Shown here one piece after another: positions 18,738 through 27,489 of a stretch of 64,000 nucleotides of DNA; position 1 is the first letter of the stretch; every line of letters begins with the position of its first letter. This DNA comes from Kineococcus endophyticus (GTDB taxonomy: Bacteria > Actinomycetota > Actinomycetes > Actinomycetales > Kineococcaceae). The stretch lies in assembly GCF_040796495.1 (NCBI RefSeq), contig NZ_JBFNQN010000008.1:222072-286071 (forward strand), read 5' to 3'. The notes below the pieces were generated by a model. The model did not search any database and was not told the DNA's origin. It saw only the letters and a program-made list of their open reading frames with translations. A program made the translations under genes and the position numbers.

Positions 18738-19582
18738 TCGTCGAGCGGGTGGCCGACGGCGTCTCGACCGTCGTCCACCGCGTCCGGACCCGCGGGCGGA
18801 CGTGGTACCTCCGGTTCGGCGAGGAACCCGAGGACGACCTCTGGACCGACGCGGAACTGCACGCGCGCCTGCTCGCGGCCGGAGTTCCCGTACCGCGCTT
18901 CGTCGCCGTCGCGTGGGTGCCGGACGCGGACCGGTCGGCAGGCCTGACGACCGAGGTGCCCGGCGGACCGCTCACGGACGTGCGGCACGCCCCCGCGGTG
19001 CTGGAGGTGGCGGGACGACACCTGCGGACGGTGAACTCGTTCCCGGTCGACGGTTTCGGGTTCGTCCGGCGCCGGGGTCCGGGGTGGCCCCTGCGGGGTG
19101 AGTTCACCACGCACGAGGATTTCGTCCGGTCGCACCTGCCGCATCCCTGGCCGGGACGGTTGGGCGCGTTGTTCTCCGTGGACGAGCTGGACCGGCTCGC
19201 TGGGTTCGTCGAGGACCAGGTGGCACTCGACGTCCCCCCGACGCTGGTGCACGGGGACTTGGACGTGACTCCCGTGTTCTGCGTCGGAGCGCAGTTCACC
19301 GGGTTCATCGACTTCGGTGAGGCCCGCGGCGCCGAACCGTGGTTCGACCTCGCACACTTCCTGCTGCACGACGGCGAAACCCTGCCCGCCGGCCTGCTGC
19401 CGCACCTCCTGCGGGGGTACGGACCGACCGTGGGTGAGGACGCACTGCGGCGCAGTGCCGCCCTCCTCGGGCTGCGGCAGCTCTGCCGGTGGTTGGGTCC
19501 GCTGCGCGAACTGTCCGACGACCACCCGCAGGTGCGGCACCGGGTCTGGAGGTTGCGGGAACTGCTCGACGACCCGGAGTGA
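18734..19582 (+). CDS. APH/choline-kinase family phosphotransferase
   Basis: A 282-residue kinase-like protein with an aminoglycoside-phosphotransferase fold: VHGDLDVTPVF is a variant of the catalytic HGDxxxxN loop (the usual Asn is replaced), and GFIDFGEARGAEPWFDLAHF is the metal-binding segment. It overlaps the sulfurtransferase gene by four bases. The substrate could be a sugar, antibiotic or small alcohol. The altered catalytic loop makes activity uncertain. Confidence 0.8.
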   Translation: MIVERVADGVSTVVHRVRTRGRTWYLRFGEEPEDDLWTDAELHARLLAAGVPVPRFVAVAWVPDADRSAGLTTEVPGGPLTDVRHAPAVLEVAGRHLRTVNSFPVDGFGFVRRRGPGWPLRGEFTTHEDFVRSHLPHPWPGRLGALFSVDELDRLAGFVEDQVALDVPPTLVHGDLDVTPVFCVGAQFTGFIDFGEARGAEPWFDLAHFLLHDGETLPAGLLPHLLRGYGPTVGEDALRRSAALLGLRQLCRWLGPLRELSDDHPQVRHRVWRLRELLDDPE

Positions 19583-19693
19583 GGTTCCTCCGAGCCTGTG
19601 GACGGTGGACCACACCGTGTCGGAAGTGGCTGGTACAACTGGGACGGGGCAGGCTGGATCTACGGGAACCGTTGCAGCACAACGTGTTCAGCC

Positions 19694-19722
19694 TTGCCAG
19701 CGTCGCGGCCCTGGCGTACTCT
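19694..19722 (+). promoter_or_regulatory. Leaderless promoter of the DUF222-HNH gene
   Basis: TTGCCA (19694-19699), a 17-base spacer and TACTCT (19717-19722) make a good sigma-70-type promoter. The ATG begins six bases after the -10, so the mRNA should start on or within a base of the start codon. Confidence 0.6.
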
Positions 19723-19728
19723 CACGCC

Positions 19729-20997
19729 ATGACACCTGCGGCTGCACCCCTGGAGCAGATGACTCCCGCGCAGCTGATCGACGTCATCACCGACACCGAA
19801 CGACAGGTCCGCGCCCTGCTGGCCCGCCAGGTCCAGGCCACCGCCCGCTACGCCCAGCTCATGACCGGACGCGCCGGCGGGGACAGCGCCACCACCCGCG
19901 AGATCGCCCTGGCCCGGCAGGTGTCCCCCTCCACCGGCACCGCACTCGTCGCGGCCGCCACGGTGCTGGTCCAGGACATGCCCATCACCTTGGCCGCGCT
20001 GGCCGAGGGGCTCATCACCGAACGCGCCGCCCGCGACGTGGTCACCGCCACCACCCACGTCAGCGCCGCCGACCGCGCCCTCATCGACGCGCGGATGCGG
20101 CGGGAGTACCGCCGACCCGGCGTCGGGCCTCGCTACCTCGCCGGCGCCGCCCGCGCCCTGGCCGACGCCGCCGACCCGGCCGCGGCGGTCGAGAGGAACC
20201 GTCGAGCCGAGGGCACTCGCCGCTGCACCGTCCGCCCCGGCGCCGACCACATGACGTTCTTCACCGCCGTGGGCACCCCGGCCGCCAACCTCACCCTGCT
20301 CACCACCCTGCGCCACGCGGCCACCGAGCAGTTGCGCGCTGACCCGAGTGACCAGCGGAGCGAGGACCAGGCGATGTACGACGTCCTGTTCGCCCGCGTC
20401 ACCGGCACCGAGATCGTCACCGGCAGCATCACCGGGCAGGTCCCGGTCACCGTGGAGCTGGTCATGGACGAGGCGGCACTGCTGCGGGAGGGGACCACCT
20501 CGGCGCGGGTCTGGTGCGAGGGCATCGACGGCGGCCCGATCCCCGCGCAGCAGGCGCGGGAGATGGTTCTGGACGCCGCCGAGAGGGAGCGGACCTGGGT
20601 CCGGCGGCTGTACCGCAGGCCAGGAACCGACGAGCTGGTCGCGATGGACGCGAAGTCCCGGCTGTTCCCACCGGCCCTGGCCCGCTTCCTCAGAAGACGG
20701 GATCAGCGGTGTGCGACGCCGTGGTGCGAGGCGCCGATCCGGCACGTCGACCACGTCACCCCCTGGTCCCGTGGAGGGACGACGAGCATCGCGAACGGGC
20801 AGGGGCTGTGCCGCTCGTGCAACTACACCAAGGACCTGCCCGGGTTCAGCACAACCAGCGACGACCTGGGCAGGACGACACTCACCACGAGAACGGGGCA
20901 CCGGTACCGGAGAGAACCACCCCCGGTCCTGGGGCACCCCACCCTGTCCGAACGACGTCGACGCGACCGTCGGCGCTCAGGAAGCGCAGTGCCGTGA
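19729..20997 (+). CDS. DUF222 / 13E12-repeat protein with C-terminal HNH endonuclease domain
   Basis: A 422-residue member of a family that is often multicopy in actinobacteria. The N-terminal two thirds are a helical DUF222 region; the C-terminal part (about residues 325-372) has an HNH motif: two cysteines in CATPWCEAP, His339-Val-Asp-His342 before TPWSRGG, Asn in IANGQG, and CRSCNYTK. It probably cuts or nicks DNA; its biological role is unknown. The ATG is fixed by an upstream promoter that leaves no leader. The last 116 bases overlap the 3' end of the convergent phosphatase gene. Confidence 0.9.
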   Translation: MTPAAAPLEQMTPAQLIDVITDTERQVRALLARQVQATARYAQLMTGRAGGDSATTREIALARQVSPSTGTALVAAATVLVQDMPITLAALAEGLITERAARDVVTATTHVSAADRALIDARMRREYRRPGVGPRYLAGAARALADAADPAAAVERNRRAEGTRRCTVRPGADHMTFFTAVGTPAANLTLLTTLRHAATEQLRADPSDQRSEDQAMYDVLFARVTGTEIVTGSITGQVPVTVELVMDEAALLREGTTSARVWCEGIDGGPIPAQQAREMVLDAAERERTWVRRLYRRPGTDELVAMDAKSRLFPPALARFLRRRDQRCATPWCEAPIRHVDHVTPWSRGGTTSIANGQGLCRSCNYTKDLPGFSTTSDDLGRTTLTTRTGHRYRREPPPVLGHPTLSERRRRDRRRSGSAVP

Positions 20998-21505
20998 CGG
21001 CGCCGTCCCGGAACTCGGGGCGGACCCCCTCGCCGTGCGCGAGCGGCGGACCCCAGCCCGCGGTGGACGCGTGCGGCAGCGCCGCCACCAGCGCCAGTTC
21101 GACGGCGCCGCCGTGGCCCACGAGGAGCGCCTCCTCGCCGTCGGCGCACGCCTGGACCGTCGCGGTCCAGACGCCGAGGTGCGCCTCCGCGACCGCCCGC
21201 AACTCGGCGTCGGCGCGCACGAGCCGGCCCAGCTGCGCGAAGGGGTCCGGCCACGCCCACTGGGCGTGCCGGGGAAAGCCTGGTTCCCGGTACCAGTCCG
21301 GGAACTCGACCGTCTCGTCGACGGCGCACCCCATCGCCAGGGCGGTCTCCACCCCGCGGGGGACGTGGCTCGTCACCACCCGCGCGTACGGGCCGCCCGA
21401 CCACGTGGCGGCGAGCTCGACGCCGGCCTGGGACAGCTGCGACCCCCGACCACGGCCGGGACCCTTCTTCGTGAGGCTGTGCCGTCGTACGTCGAGCGTG
21501 CGCAC
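20882..21505 (-). CDS. Histidine phosphatase (phosphoglycerate-mutase-like) family protein
   Basis: A 207-residue protein with the branch-1 histidine-phosphatase start LDVRRHSLTKKG (His9 would be phosphorylated) and the second histidine in EALLVGHGGAVELAL. Family members range from sugar phosphatases to protein phosphatases. GTG start chosen because homology begins there. It converges with, and overlaps by 116 bases, the DUF222-HNH gene. No close -10 of the TANNNT type is seen. Confidence 0.75.
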   Translation of the reverse strand: MRTLDVRRHSLTKKGPGRGRGSQLSQAGVELAATWSGGPYARVVTSHVPRGVETALAMGCAVDETVEFPDWYREPGFPRHAQWAWPDPFAQLGRLVRADAELRAVAEAHLGVWTATVQACADGEEALLVGHGGAVELALVAALPHASTAGWGPPLAHGEGVRPEFRDGAVTALRFLSADGRVDVVRTGWGAPGPGVVLSGTGAPFSW

Positions 21506-21575
21506 CCGGGAACGATCCCAGACCACGTCCCCCACCCCCTCCCCGGCCCACCGGCCAGCGTGTAGCGTCGAGATC

Positions 21576-22661
21576 GTGGTCGCTGCTGACATCACCCCGG
21601 ACCAGACCAAGACCTCCCGGACGAGGATCATCCACGTCGGGCTCGGCGGCTGGGGAGGTGACTGGGAACGCAACGCCATCCCCCCGGTGACCGAGGTCGA
21701 CCGGGTCGCCATCGTCGACGCCCACGAGCCGACCCTGCGCGCCGCCCAGGAGAAGCTCGACCTGCCCGACGACATGTGCTTCACCTCCCTCACCGCAGCG
21801 GCGGAGGCGGTCCCCGCCGAGGGCGTCGTCGTCACCGCCCCGATGGACTTCCACGTGCCCGTCGCCCTGGAGGCGCTGGAGGCCGGACTCCACGTCCTCG
21901 TCGAGAAGCCGTTCGCCGGCACGGTCGCCGAGGCCCGGACCGCGGTGGAACGCGCCGAGGAGCTCGGCCTCGTCCTGCAGGTCAGCCAGAACTACCGCTT
22001 CTACCCCGGCCCGCAGAAGGTCCGCGAGCTGCTGGCCGCGGGCACGGTCGGCGACCTGTCCGTCGTCCACGTCGACTTCCGGCGCTGGGACCACGACGCC
22101 CCCGTCGAGACGTACCGGCACTACCAGTTCCCGCACCCGCTCATCTACGACATGGCGATCCACCACTTCGACCTGCTGCGCATGACGACCGGTCGCGAGG
22201 CGGTGAGCGTCTACGCCAAGGTCACCGACCCCTCGTGGAGCAAGTACACCGAGGAGGCCGCGGCGGTCCTCGTCATCGAGCTCGAGGGCGGGCTCGTCTG
22301 CAGCTACCGCGGCAGCTGGGTCTCCCGCGCCCCGGAGACGCACTGGGACGGGGAGTGGGTGTTCGAGGGCCAGGACGGCTACGTCACCCTCGCCGGCCGC
22401 GGCAACTCCGGCCCCGCCGACGACGAGGTGCGCGTCGGACTGGCGGGCGGGGTCGCCGAAGCCGTCGAGCTGCCGGCGGTGGACGTCTGGGGCCGGTCCG
22501 CGGGGCTGCGGCAGTTCGCGCGGGCCATCCGCGGCGGCGGGGCGCCCGACGTCACGGGCCGCTCCAACCTCGGCAGCGTCGCGCTCATGGAGGCCGCCGC
22601 CCGGTCGGCGGCGTCCGGGAAGGTGGAACCCGTGGAACAGCTCGGAGGCACGGTCGCATGA
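21576..22661 (+). CDS. Gfo/Idh/MocA family oxidoreductase
   Basis: A 361-residue NAD(P)-dependent dehydrogenase. The N-terminal Rossmann fold shows [13 protein letters not shown], and [15 protein letters not shown] contains the conserved EKP. The C-terminal sheet domain holds the expected [16 protein letters not shown] catalytic histidine segment. It probably oxidises a sugar or inositol derivative. GTG start with TAGCGT ending seven bases upstream. It is coupled by a four-base overlap (ATGA) to the ThuA gene, a common pairing in sugar catabolism. Confidence 0.92.
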   Translation: MVAADITPDQTKTSRTRIIHVGLGGWGGDWERNAIPPVTEVDRVAIVDAHEPTLRAAQEKLDLPDDMCFTSLTAAAEAVPAEGVVVTAPMDFHVPVALEALEAGLHVLVEKPFAGTVAEARTAVERAEELGLVLQVSQNYRFYPGPQKVRELLAAGTVGDLSVVHVDFRRWDHDAPVETYRHYQFPHPLIYDMAIHHFDLLRMTTGREAVSVYAKVTDPSWSKYTEEAAAVLVIELEGGLVCSYRGSWVSRAPETHWDGEWVFEGQDGYVTLAGRGNSGPADDEVRVGLAGGVAEAVELPAVDVWGRSAGLRQFARAIRGGGAPDVTGRSNLGSVALMEAAARSAASGKVEPVEQLGGTVA

Positions 22662-23386
22662 GGGTCCTGGTCTGGAACGAAGGCGTCCACGAGGCGAACA
22701 GCTCGCCCCCCGACATCGGCGAGTACTACCCCGAGGGCATGCACGGCGCGATCGCCGCGGGACTGCGGCGGCTCCTGCCGCAGGCCGAGGTGTCCACCGC
22801 GACGCTCGCCGACCCCGAGCACGGTCTGAACGCGGACGTCCTGGACCGGACCGACGTCCTGCTCTGGTGGGGGCACGCCGCCCACGACCAGGTCGACGAC
22901 GCGGTGGTGGCGCGGGTGAAGCAGCACGTCCTCGGTGGGATGGGTCTGCTGGTCCTGCACTCGGGGCACTTCTCGAAGATCTTCCGGGAACTGCTCGGCA
23001 CCACCTGCTCGCTGGCGTGGCGCAACGAGGGCGAACAGGAACTGGTCTGGACGGTCAAGCCGTCGCACCCCATCGCCCAGGGGATCCCGCACCCGATCGT
23101 GATCCCCCGCCAGGAGATGTACGGGGAGCTGTTCGACATCCCCGACCCCGACGACCTCGTGTTCATCAGCTCGTTCGCGGGCGGTGAGGTGTTCCGCTCG
23201 GGCGTCACGTTCACCCGCGGTCAGGGGAAGATCTTCTACTTCTCCCCCGGCGACCAGGAGTACCCCGTCTACCAGCAGGCCGAGATCCAGCAGGTGCTGG
23301 CCAACGGCGTCCGCTGGGCCGCGCCCACCACGGACCGGCGGGCCGCCCCGGACGTCACGAACCCGCCGCGGCAGTGGGTGCTCTGA
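22658..23386 (+). CDS. ThuA-like domain protein
   Basis: A 242-residue protein of the ThuA (trehalose utilisation) family, which has a class-I glutamine-amidotransferase-like fold. The start [15 protein letters not shown] and the [17 protein letters not shown] stretch are typical. Together with the upstream Gfo/Idh enzyme it probably takes part in oxidation of a disaccharide or related sugar. A very strong hairpin follows the stop codon. Confidence 0.9.
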   Translation: MRVLVWNEGVHEANSSPPDIGEYYPEGMHGAIAAGLRRLLPQAEVSTATLADPEHGLNADVLDRTDVLLWWGHAAHDQVDDAVVARVKQHVLGGMGLLVLHSGHFSKIFRELLGTTCSLAWRNEGEQELVWTVKPSHPIAQGIPHPIVIPRQEMYGELFDIPDPDDLVFISSFAGGEVFRSGVTFTRGQGKIFYFSPGDQEYPVYQQAEIQQVLANGVRWAAPTTDRRAAPDVTNPPRQWVL

Positions 23387-23392
23387 CCTGAG

Positions 23393-23427
23393 CGTGGGGT
23401 GGGGCCCCGCGAGGGCCCCACCCCACG
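23393..23427. terminator. Bidirectional hairpin terminator between thuA-like gene and trmI
   Basis: A perfect 15-base-pair stem (arms CGTGGGGTGGGGCCC and its complement) closes the five-base loop CGCGA. It lies in the 45-base gap between two convergent stop codons, where a two-way terminator is expected. There is no T-tract, as often in GC-rich actinobacteria. Confidence 0.8.
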
Positions 23428-23431
23428 ACGG

Positions 23432-24457
23432 TCAGTCCTCGAGCAACTCGTCCGTGCCGGCCGACGCCTCGGCGCCGCGGGCGGCCTCACGCGCCGCGCG
23501 CCGCACCTTGCGGTCGGAGATGGGACGGTCGCCGTACTCGGTGCCCTCGACGACCTCGACGTCGGCGCCCTCCCCGTCCACGGGGTAGGCACCGGGGGCC
23601 GGGCGTCGCTTGCGCAGCGGCGGCGTGAACCCGTCGGCGAGGCGGCGGGAGGTGATGAGGAAACCCGTGTGCCCGATCATCCGGTGCTGCGGACGGACCG
23701 CGAGCCCCTCCAGGTGCCACCCGCGCACCATGGACTCCCACGCCTCGGGCTCGGTCCAGCGGCCCGACGCCCGCATCGCCTCGGCCACGCGCGACAGCTG
23801 GGTCGCCGTCGCCACGTAGCAGATGAGCACGCCGCCGGGGGCGAGGTGGTCGGCCACCGCGTCCAGGCACTCCCACGGGGCGAGCATGTCGAGCACGGCC
23901 CGGTCGGCGAGCACGTCCGTCGTCGGCAGCGTCTCGACGAGGTCGCCCACCCGCACCGTCCACGCCGGGTGGGGGCCCCCGAAGAACGTCTCGACGTTCC
24001 CCCGGGCGACGTCGGCGAAGTCCTGGCGGCGCTCGAAGGAGTGCACCTGCCCCTGGTCGCCCACCGCGCGCAGCAGCGACATCGACAACGCGCCCGAGCC
24101 GACCCCGGCCTCGATGACCGTGGCCCCGGGGAACACGTCCGCCATCTGCACGATCTGCCCGGCGTCCTTGGGGTACACGACCGCGGCGCCGCGCGGCATC
24201 GACAGCACGAAGTCCGTCAGCAGCGGCCGCATCACGAGGTACTCGATCATCGCGGTGTTGACGATGGTCGTGCCGTCGGGGCGGCCGATGAGCTCGTCGT
24301 GCAGGAACTTGCCGCGGTGGGTGTGGAACTCCTTGCCCGCGGTCAGGGTGATCGTGTGCATCCGCCCCCGGGGGTCGGTCAGCTGCACCCGCTCGCCCTC
24401 GCGCAGCGGTCCACGGCGGGTGGTGGCACCCGTCGGCGGGTGGGCAGGGTCGATCAC
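23432..24457 (-). CDS. trmI: tRNA (adenine-58-N1)-methyltransferase TrmI
   Basis: A 341-residue SAM-dependent enzyme that makes m1A58 in the T-loop of tRNAs. The N-terminal small domain (GPLREGERVQLTDPRGRMHTI) is followed by the Rossmann core with motif I EAGVGSGALS at residues 116-125. The orthologue in M. tuberculosis (Rv2118c) lies close to mpa. It comes 25 bases after the M50 protease gene in the same direction. GTG start. The C-terminal tail is rich in charged residues and probably flexible. Confidence 0.94.
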   Translation of the reverse strand: MIDPAHPPTGATTRRGPLREGERVQLTDPRGRMHTITLTAGKEFHTHRGKFLHDELIGRPDGTTIVNTAMIEYLVMRPLLTDFVLSMPRGAAVVYPKDAGQIVQMADVFPGATVIEAGVGSGALSMSLLRAVGDQGQVHSFERRQDFADVARGNVETFFGGPHPAWTVRVGDLVETLPTTDVLADRAVLDMLAPWECLDAVADHLAPGGVLICYVATATQLSRVAEAMRASGRWTEPEAWESMVRGWHLEGLAVRPQHRMIGHTGFLITSRRLADGFTPPLRKRRPAPGAYPVDGEGADVEVVEGTEYGDRPISDRKVRRAAREAARGAEASAGTDELLED

Positions 24458-24482
24458 AGGGTTCCTCTTCCGTTCGTCCGTC

Positions 24483-25619
24483 TCAGCGGGCCGTGACCGC
24501 CGCGATCACGTCACCGGTGTGCAGCAGTCCACGGACCCGCCCAGCAGTGTCCACCACGACGTGCTCCCCCGGACGCACCTGGACGGCCTCCAGCAGCTCC
24601 TCACCCGTGAGGTCCTCCGGCAGCCACGACCGCGGCGGCAGCGCCCGCGCCGTCGCCCCGGCCCCCAGGGACGTGCGCCGCTCCTCCGGCACCTGCCGCA
24701 GCGCCGCGGTGTCCACGACCGCCACCGGCACCCCGTCGTCGGTGACGAGGACGACCTCGAGGTCACGCGCGGACCCGACGGTCGCCCCGCCGTCGATGGC
24801 CGCCCGCGCCGTGCGCACGACCTCCTCGACGGTCGCCCGCGCGTTGACGGCGATCGCCGGACGCTGCAGCGCCCGCACGGACAGGGCCGGCACCCGCCGC
24901 TGCAGGGACGCGAACTTCAGCGCCTCCGACGCCCCCTGCCACAGCAGCGCACCCACGAGCCCGGCCCAGACGACGTCGGTGATGGACGAGCCCCAGCCCA
25001 GCAGCCGCGGCACGAGCAGGCCCCCGAGGAAGACGAGGACGGCCAGGACACGCCCCACCCACCCCGCGGCGACCGTCCCGGCCGCGCGGTTCCCCCGCAG
25101 CTTCCACACGGCCGCCTCGAGCGCGTGCCCCCCGTCCAGCGGCAGCCCCGGCAGCAGGTTGAACACCGCGAGCAGGGCGTTGGACAGCATGAGCGCGCCG
25201 AGCAGCAGCTCCACGACGCCGCCACCGCCCGGCTGGTCGGCCAGACCGTCCCGCAGCCGCCACGCGAGGACCGCGATGACCCCGTTGACGACCGGCCCCA
25301 CGACCGCGATGAGCGCGCTGCTGCCCGGCGTCGTGCGGCCCTCGTGGGAGGTGTAACCGCCCCACACGTTCAGCACGATCCCCGTGACCCGCTGCCCCGT
25401 GGCCTTCGCGGCCACGGCGTGCGCGACCTCGTGCAGCAGCACCGAGACGAGCAGCAGCACCGCGTACCCGAACGCCACGACGTACGACGTCGGGCCCGGG
25501 ACGCGCAGCTGCACGACCGGGGAGAAGACGACGACGATGAGCGCGGCGAAGAGGAACCAGGAGGGGGCCAGCAGCAGCGGCACCCCGAACGGGCGCCCGA
25601 GGGAGATGCCGCCCCTCAC
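24483..25619 (-). CDS. Site-2-protease-like M50 zinc metallopeptidase with C-terminal CBS domains
   Basis: A 378-residue intramembrane protease. The zinc motif HEVAHA (HExxH) sits in the second helix, and NLLPGLPLDGGHAL is the second ligand (NxPxDGG) motif. Four to six helices are followed by a pair of CBS domains (about residues 245-375). Such enzymes cleave membrane-bound anti-sigma or signalling proteins. The chosen GTG (25619) has GGAG just upstream and overlaps the TGA of a 13-codon upstream ORF; a second in-frame GTG at 25661 is possible. The gene precedes trmI, as in other actinobacteria. Confidence 0.88.
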   Translation of the reverse strand: MRGGISLGRPFGVPLLLAPSWFLFAALIVVVFSPVVQLRVPGPTSYVVAFGYAVLLLVSVLLHEVAHAVAAKATGQRVTGIVLNVWGGYTSHEGRTTPGSSALIAVVGPVVNGVIAVLAWRLRDGLADQPGGGGVVELLLGALMLSNALLAVFNLLPGLPLDGGHALEAAVWKLRGNRAAGTVAAGWVGRVLAVLVFLGGLLVPRLLGWGSSITDVVWAGLVGALLWQGASEALKFASLQRRVPALSVRALQRPAIAVNARATVEEVVRTARAAIDGGATVGSARDLEVVLVTDDGVPVAVVDTAALRQVPEERRTSLGAGATARALPPRSWLPEDLTGEELLEAVQVRPGEHVVVDTAGRVRGLLHTGDVIAAVTAR

Positions 25620-25657
25620 GAGACTCCGCCGACGACCCGGGACGAGACCACGTGCAT
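25616..25657 (-). CDS. Candidate leaderless leader peptide (13 aa) ahead of the M50 protease
   Basis: The ATG at 25657 has TACGAT ending exactly six bases upstream, the spacing seen for leaderless genes across this window. It opens a reading frame MHVVSSRVVGGVS whose TGA overlaps the GTG of the protease gene (GTGA). The alternative is that this is simply an untranslated leader, or that the protease starts at the GTG overlapping this ATG region. Confidence 0.4.
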   Translation of the reverse strand: MHVVSSRVVGGVS

Positions 25658-25725
25658 CCACCGATCGTAGGCGGCGCTCGCGCGTTCCCCGCGGGCAGCA
25701 CCCCCGGTCGCCGTAGAGTGCCGGA

Positions 25726-26622
25726 GTGACCACCGGCGTGCCGCAGCTCGAGAGCGCCCTGGTCGTGCCTCCCGCCGCCGCGCAGGTCACGGACCCGGTC
25801 ACCGTGCCGCTCAGCACGCGGCGCCCGTTGTCCCCCTCGCGGGCCTCGGACTTCATGCAGTGCCCGCTGCTCTTCCGCTTCCGCACCATCGACCGGCTCC
25901 CGGAGGTGCCCACCCCGGCCGCCGTCCGCGGCACCGTCGTCCACGCCGTGCTGGAACGCCTCTTCGACCTGCCGGCGCACGAGCGGACCGCCGAACGCGC
26001 CTGCTCGATGGTGGAGGACCAGTGGCGGGAGTTGCTCGACCGCGAACCCCGCGTCGGTGGGCTGTTCCCCGAGGAGACCACCGGTCCGGGCACCGCCGAG
26101 GGTCTGGCCACGTGGCTGGCGGGGGCGCGTCGCCTCCTGCAGCGCTACTTCGACCTGGAGGACCCGACGCGGCTGGAGCCGGCCGCGCGCGAGATGCCCG
26201 TCGAGATCGACCTCACCGACGGGTTGCACCTGCGCGGGATCGTCGACCGCCTCGACGTGGCCCCGGGCGGGGCGATGCGCGTCGTGGACTACAAGACGGG
26301 CCGGGCACCCTCGGAGCTGTTCGAGTCCAAGGCGCTGTTCCAGATGCGCTTCTACGCCCTCGTCCTGTGGCGGCTGCGCGGTGAGGTCCCCCGGCTCCTG
26401 CAGCTCGTCTACCTCGGGTCCGGGGACGTCCTGCGCTACGCCCCCGACGAGGCCGACCTGCTCGCGACCGAACGCAAGGTCCGCGCACTGTCCGACGCCA
26501 TCGAGCGCAACCGGGCCACGGGCGACTGGCGTCCGAAGCCCGGTCGCACGTGCACGTGGTGCGACCACAAGGCGCTGTGCCCCAGCTTCGGCGGCACCCC
26601 ACCGCCGCTGCCCGAGGTCTGA
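25726..26622 (+). CDS. RecB-family exonuclease with probable iron-sulfur cluster
   Basis: A 298-residue PD-(D/E)XK nuclease. The active-site elements are GIVDRLDV and MRVVDYKTGRAP. Four cysteines (Cys46 in FMQCPLLFRF; Cys276, Cys279 and Cys285 near the end) have the spacing of the 4Fe-4S clasp of AddB and Cas4 nucleases. It corresponds to Rv2119, which also lies near mpa in mycobacteria. GTG start with TAGAGT ending six bases upstream. It diverges from the M50 protease gene. It probably works in DNA repair; partner helicase not in this window. Confidence 0.92.
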   Translation: MTTGVPQLESALVVPPAAAQVTDPVTVPLSTRRPLSPSRASDFMQCPLLFRFRTIDRLPEVPTPAAVRGTVVHAVLERLFDLPAHERTAERACSMVEDQWRELLDREPRVGGLFPEETTGPGTAEGLATWLAGARRLLQRYFDLEDPTRLEPAAREMPVEIDLTDGLHLRGIVDRLDVAPGGAMRVVDYKTGRAPSELFESKALFQMRFYALVLWRLRGEVPRLLQLVYLGSGDVLRYAPDEADLLATERKVRALSDAIERNRATGDWRPKPGRTCTWCDHKALCPSFGGTPPPLPEV

Positions 26623-26650
26623 GGCCCCCGAGCCGTCAGACGCGCTCCGG

Positions 26651-27445
26651 CTACACGGCGCGCGCGAAGGCGGCGAAGCGGTCGACCGCCGCCGGGACGT
26701 CCCAGGAGTGCCACGCGCCGGCCAGCACCTCCGACACCGCGCCCGGCACCTCACGGGCCACGCGCGCCGCGGCCTCCGGCATGCCGGGGAACGTCTGCTC
26801 CCCGAATACCGCCAGCACCGGCACCGCGCGGCCGAGCAGGTCGCCGAGCGGACCGCTCGCCGCCCACACGAGGGACTCCCCGTCCGCCCGGTACGCCGGG
26901 GCCTGCGCGATGAAGCGGTCGTGGAACGGCATGTCCGCCAGGCCTTCCCGGAACTCAGCGGGCATGTCGCGCATGTACTCCGCCGCGGCCCCGGCGAGGT
27001 CCCCCGCGTCGAGGCGGTCGGTCACGTTCGCCACCCACGAGCGGACGGCGGGCAGTTCCGACTGCTCCTCCAGCGGCGCCTCCCACAGCACCAGACCCGC
27101 CGCCGGGACACCGCGGGCCGCCGCCGCCAGCGCGATGGAACACCCCGAGGAGTGCCCGACGAGGACCGCCGGCCCGCCACCGGCCGCCTCCACGACGGCG
27201 GCGACGGCCGCGAGCTCGCGCTCCAGCGTGATGTCGCCGGAGGCCACGCTCTCGCCCCGTCCCACCCGGTCGTGGACGGTCGTCGTGAACCCGCGCTCGG
27301 CCAGCGCCTGCGCGGTCTGCGTCGTCTCCTCGTCGATCGCCCGGTAGGGCCCGGCCCCGGCGATGAACACGACCGCCGGCCCGGACCCGTAGCGGTCCAG
27401 CACCACCGTGTCGCCGTGGCCGGTCTGCACCTGGAGTGTCGTCAT
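26651..27445 (-). CDS. Alpha/beta hydrolase
   Basis: A 264-residue hydrolase with the order of strands of the fold: VVFIAGAGPYRAID (oxyanion region), nucleophile elbow VGHSSGCS, acid in the VLAVFGEQ region and the final histidine in AGAWHSWD. The nucleophile motif GHSSG is intact, so it should be active on an ester, amide or similar. It converges with the RecB gene across a 28-base gap. Substrate unknown. Confidence 0.85.
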   Translation of the reverse strand: MTTLQVQTGHGDTVVLDRYGSGPAVVFIAGAGPYRAIDEETTQTAQALAERGFTTTVHDRVGRGESVASGDITLERELAAVAAVVEAAGGGPAVLVGHSSGCSIALAAAARGVPAAGLVLWEAPLEEQSELPAVRSWVANVTDRLDAGDLAGAAAEYMRDMPAEFREGLADMPFHDRFIAQAPAYRADGESLVWAASGPLGDLLGRAVPVLAVFGEQTFPGMPEAAARVAREVPGAVSEVLAGAWHSWDVPAAVDRFAAFARAV

Positions 27446-27489
27446 GCCCCGCTGACCCCGCCCGGACCCCGAAGTCATCGGCGCGCTGC

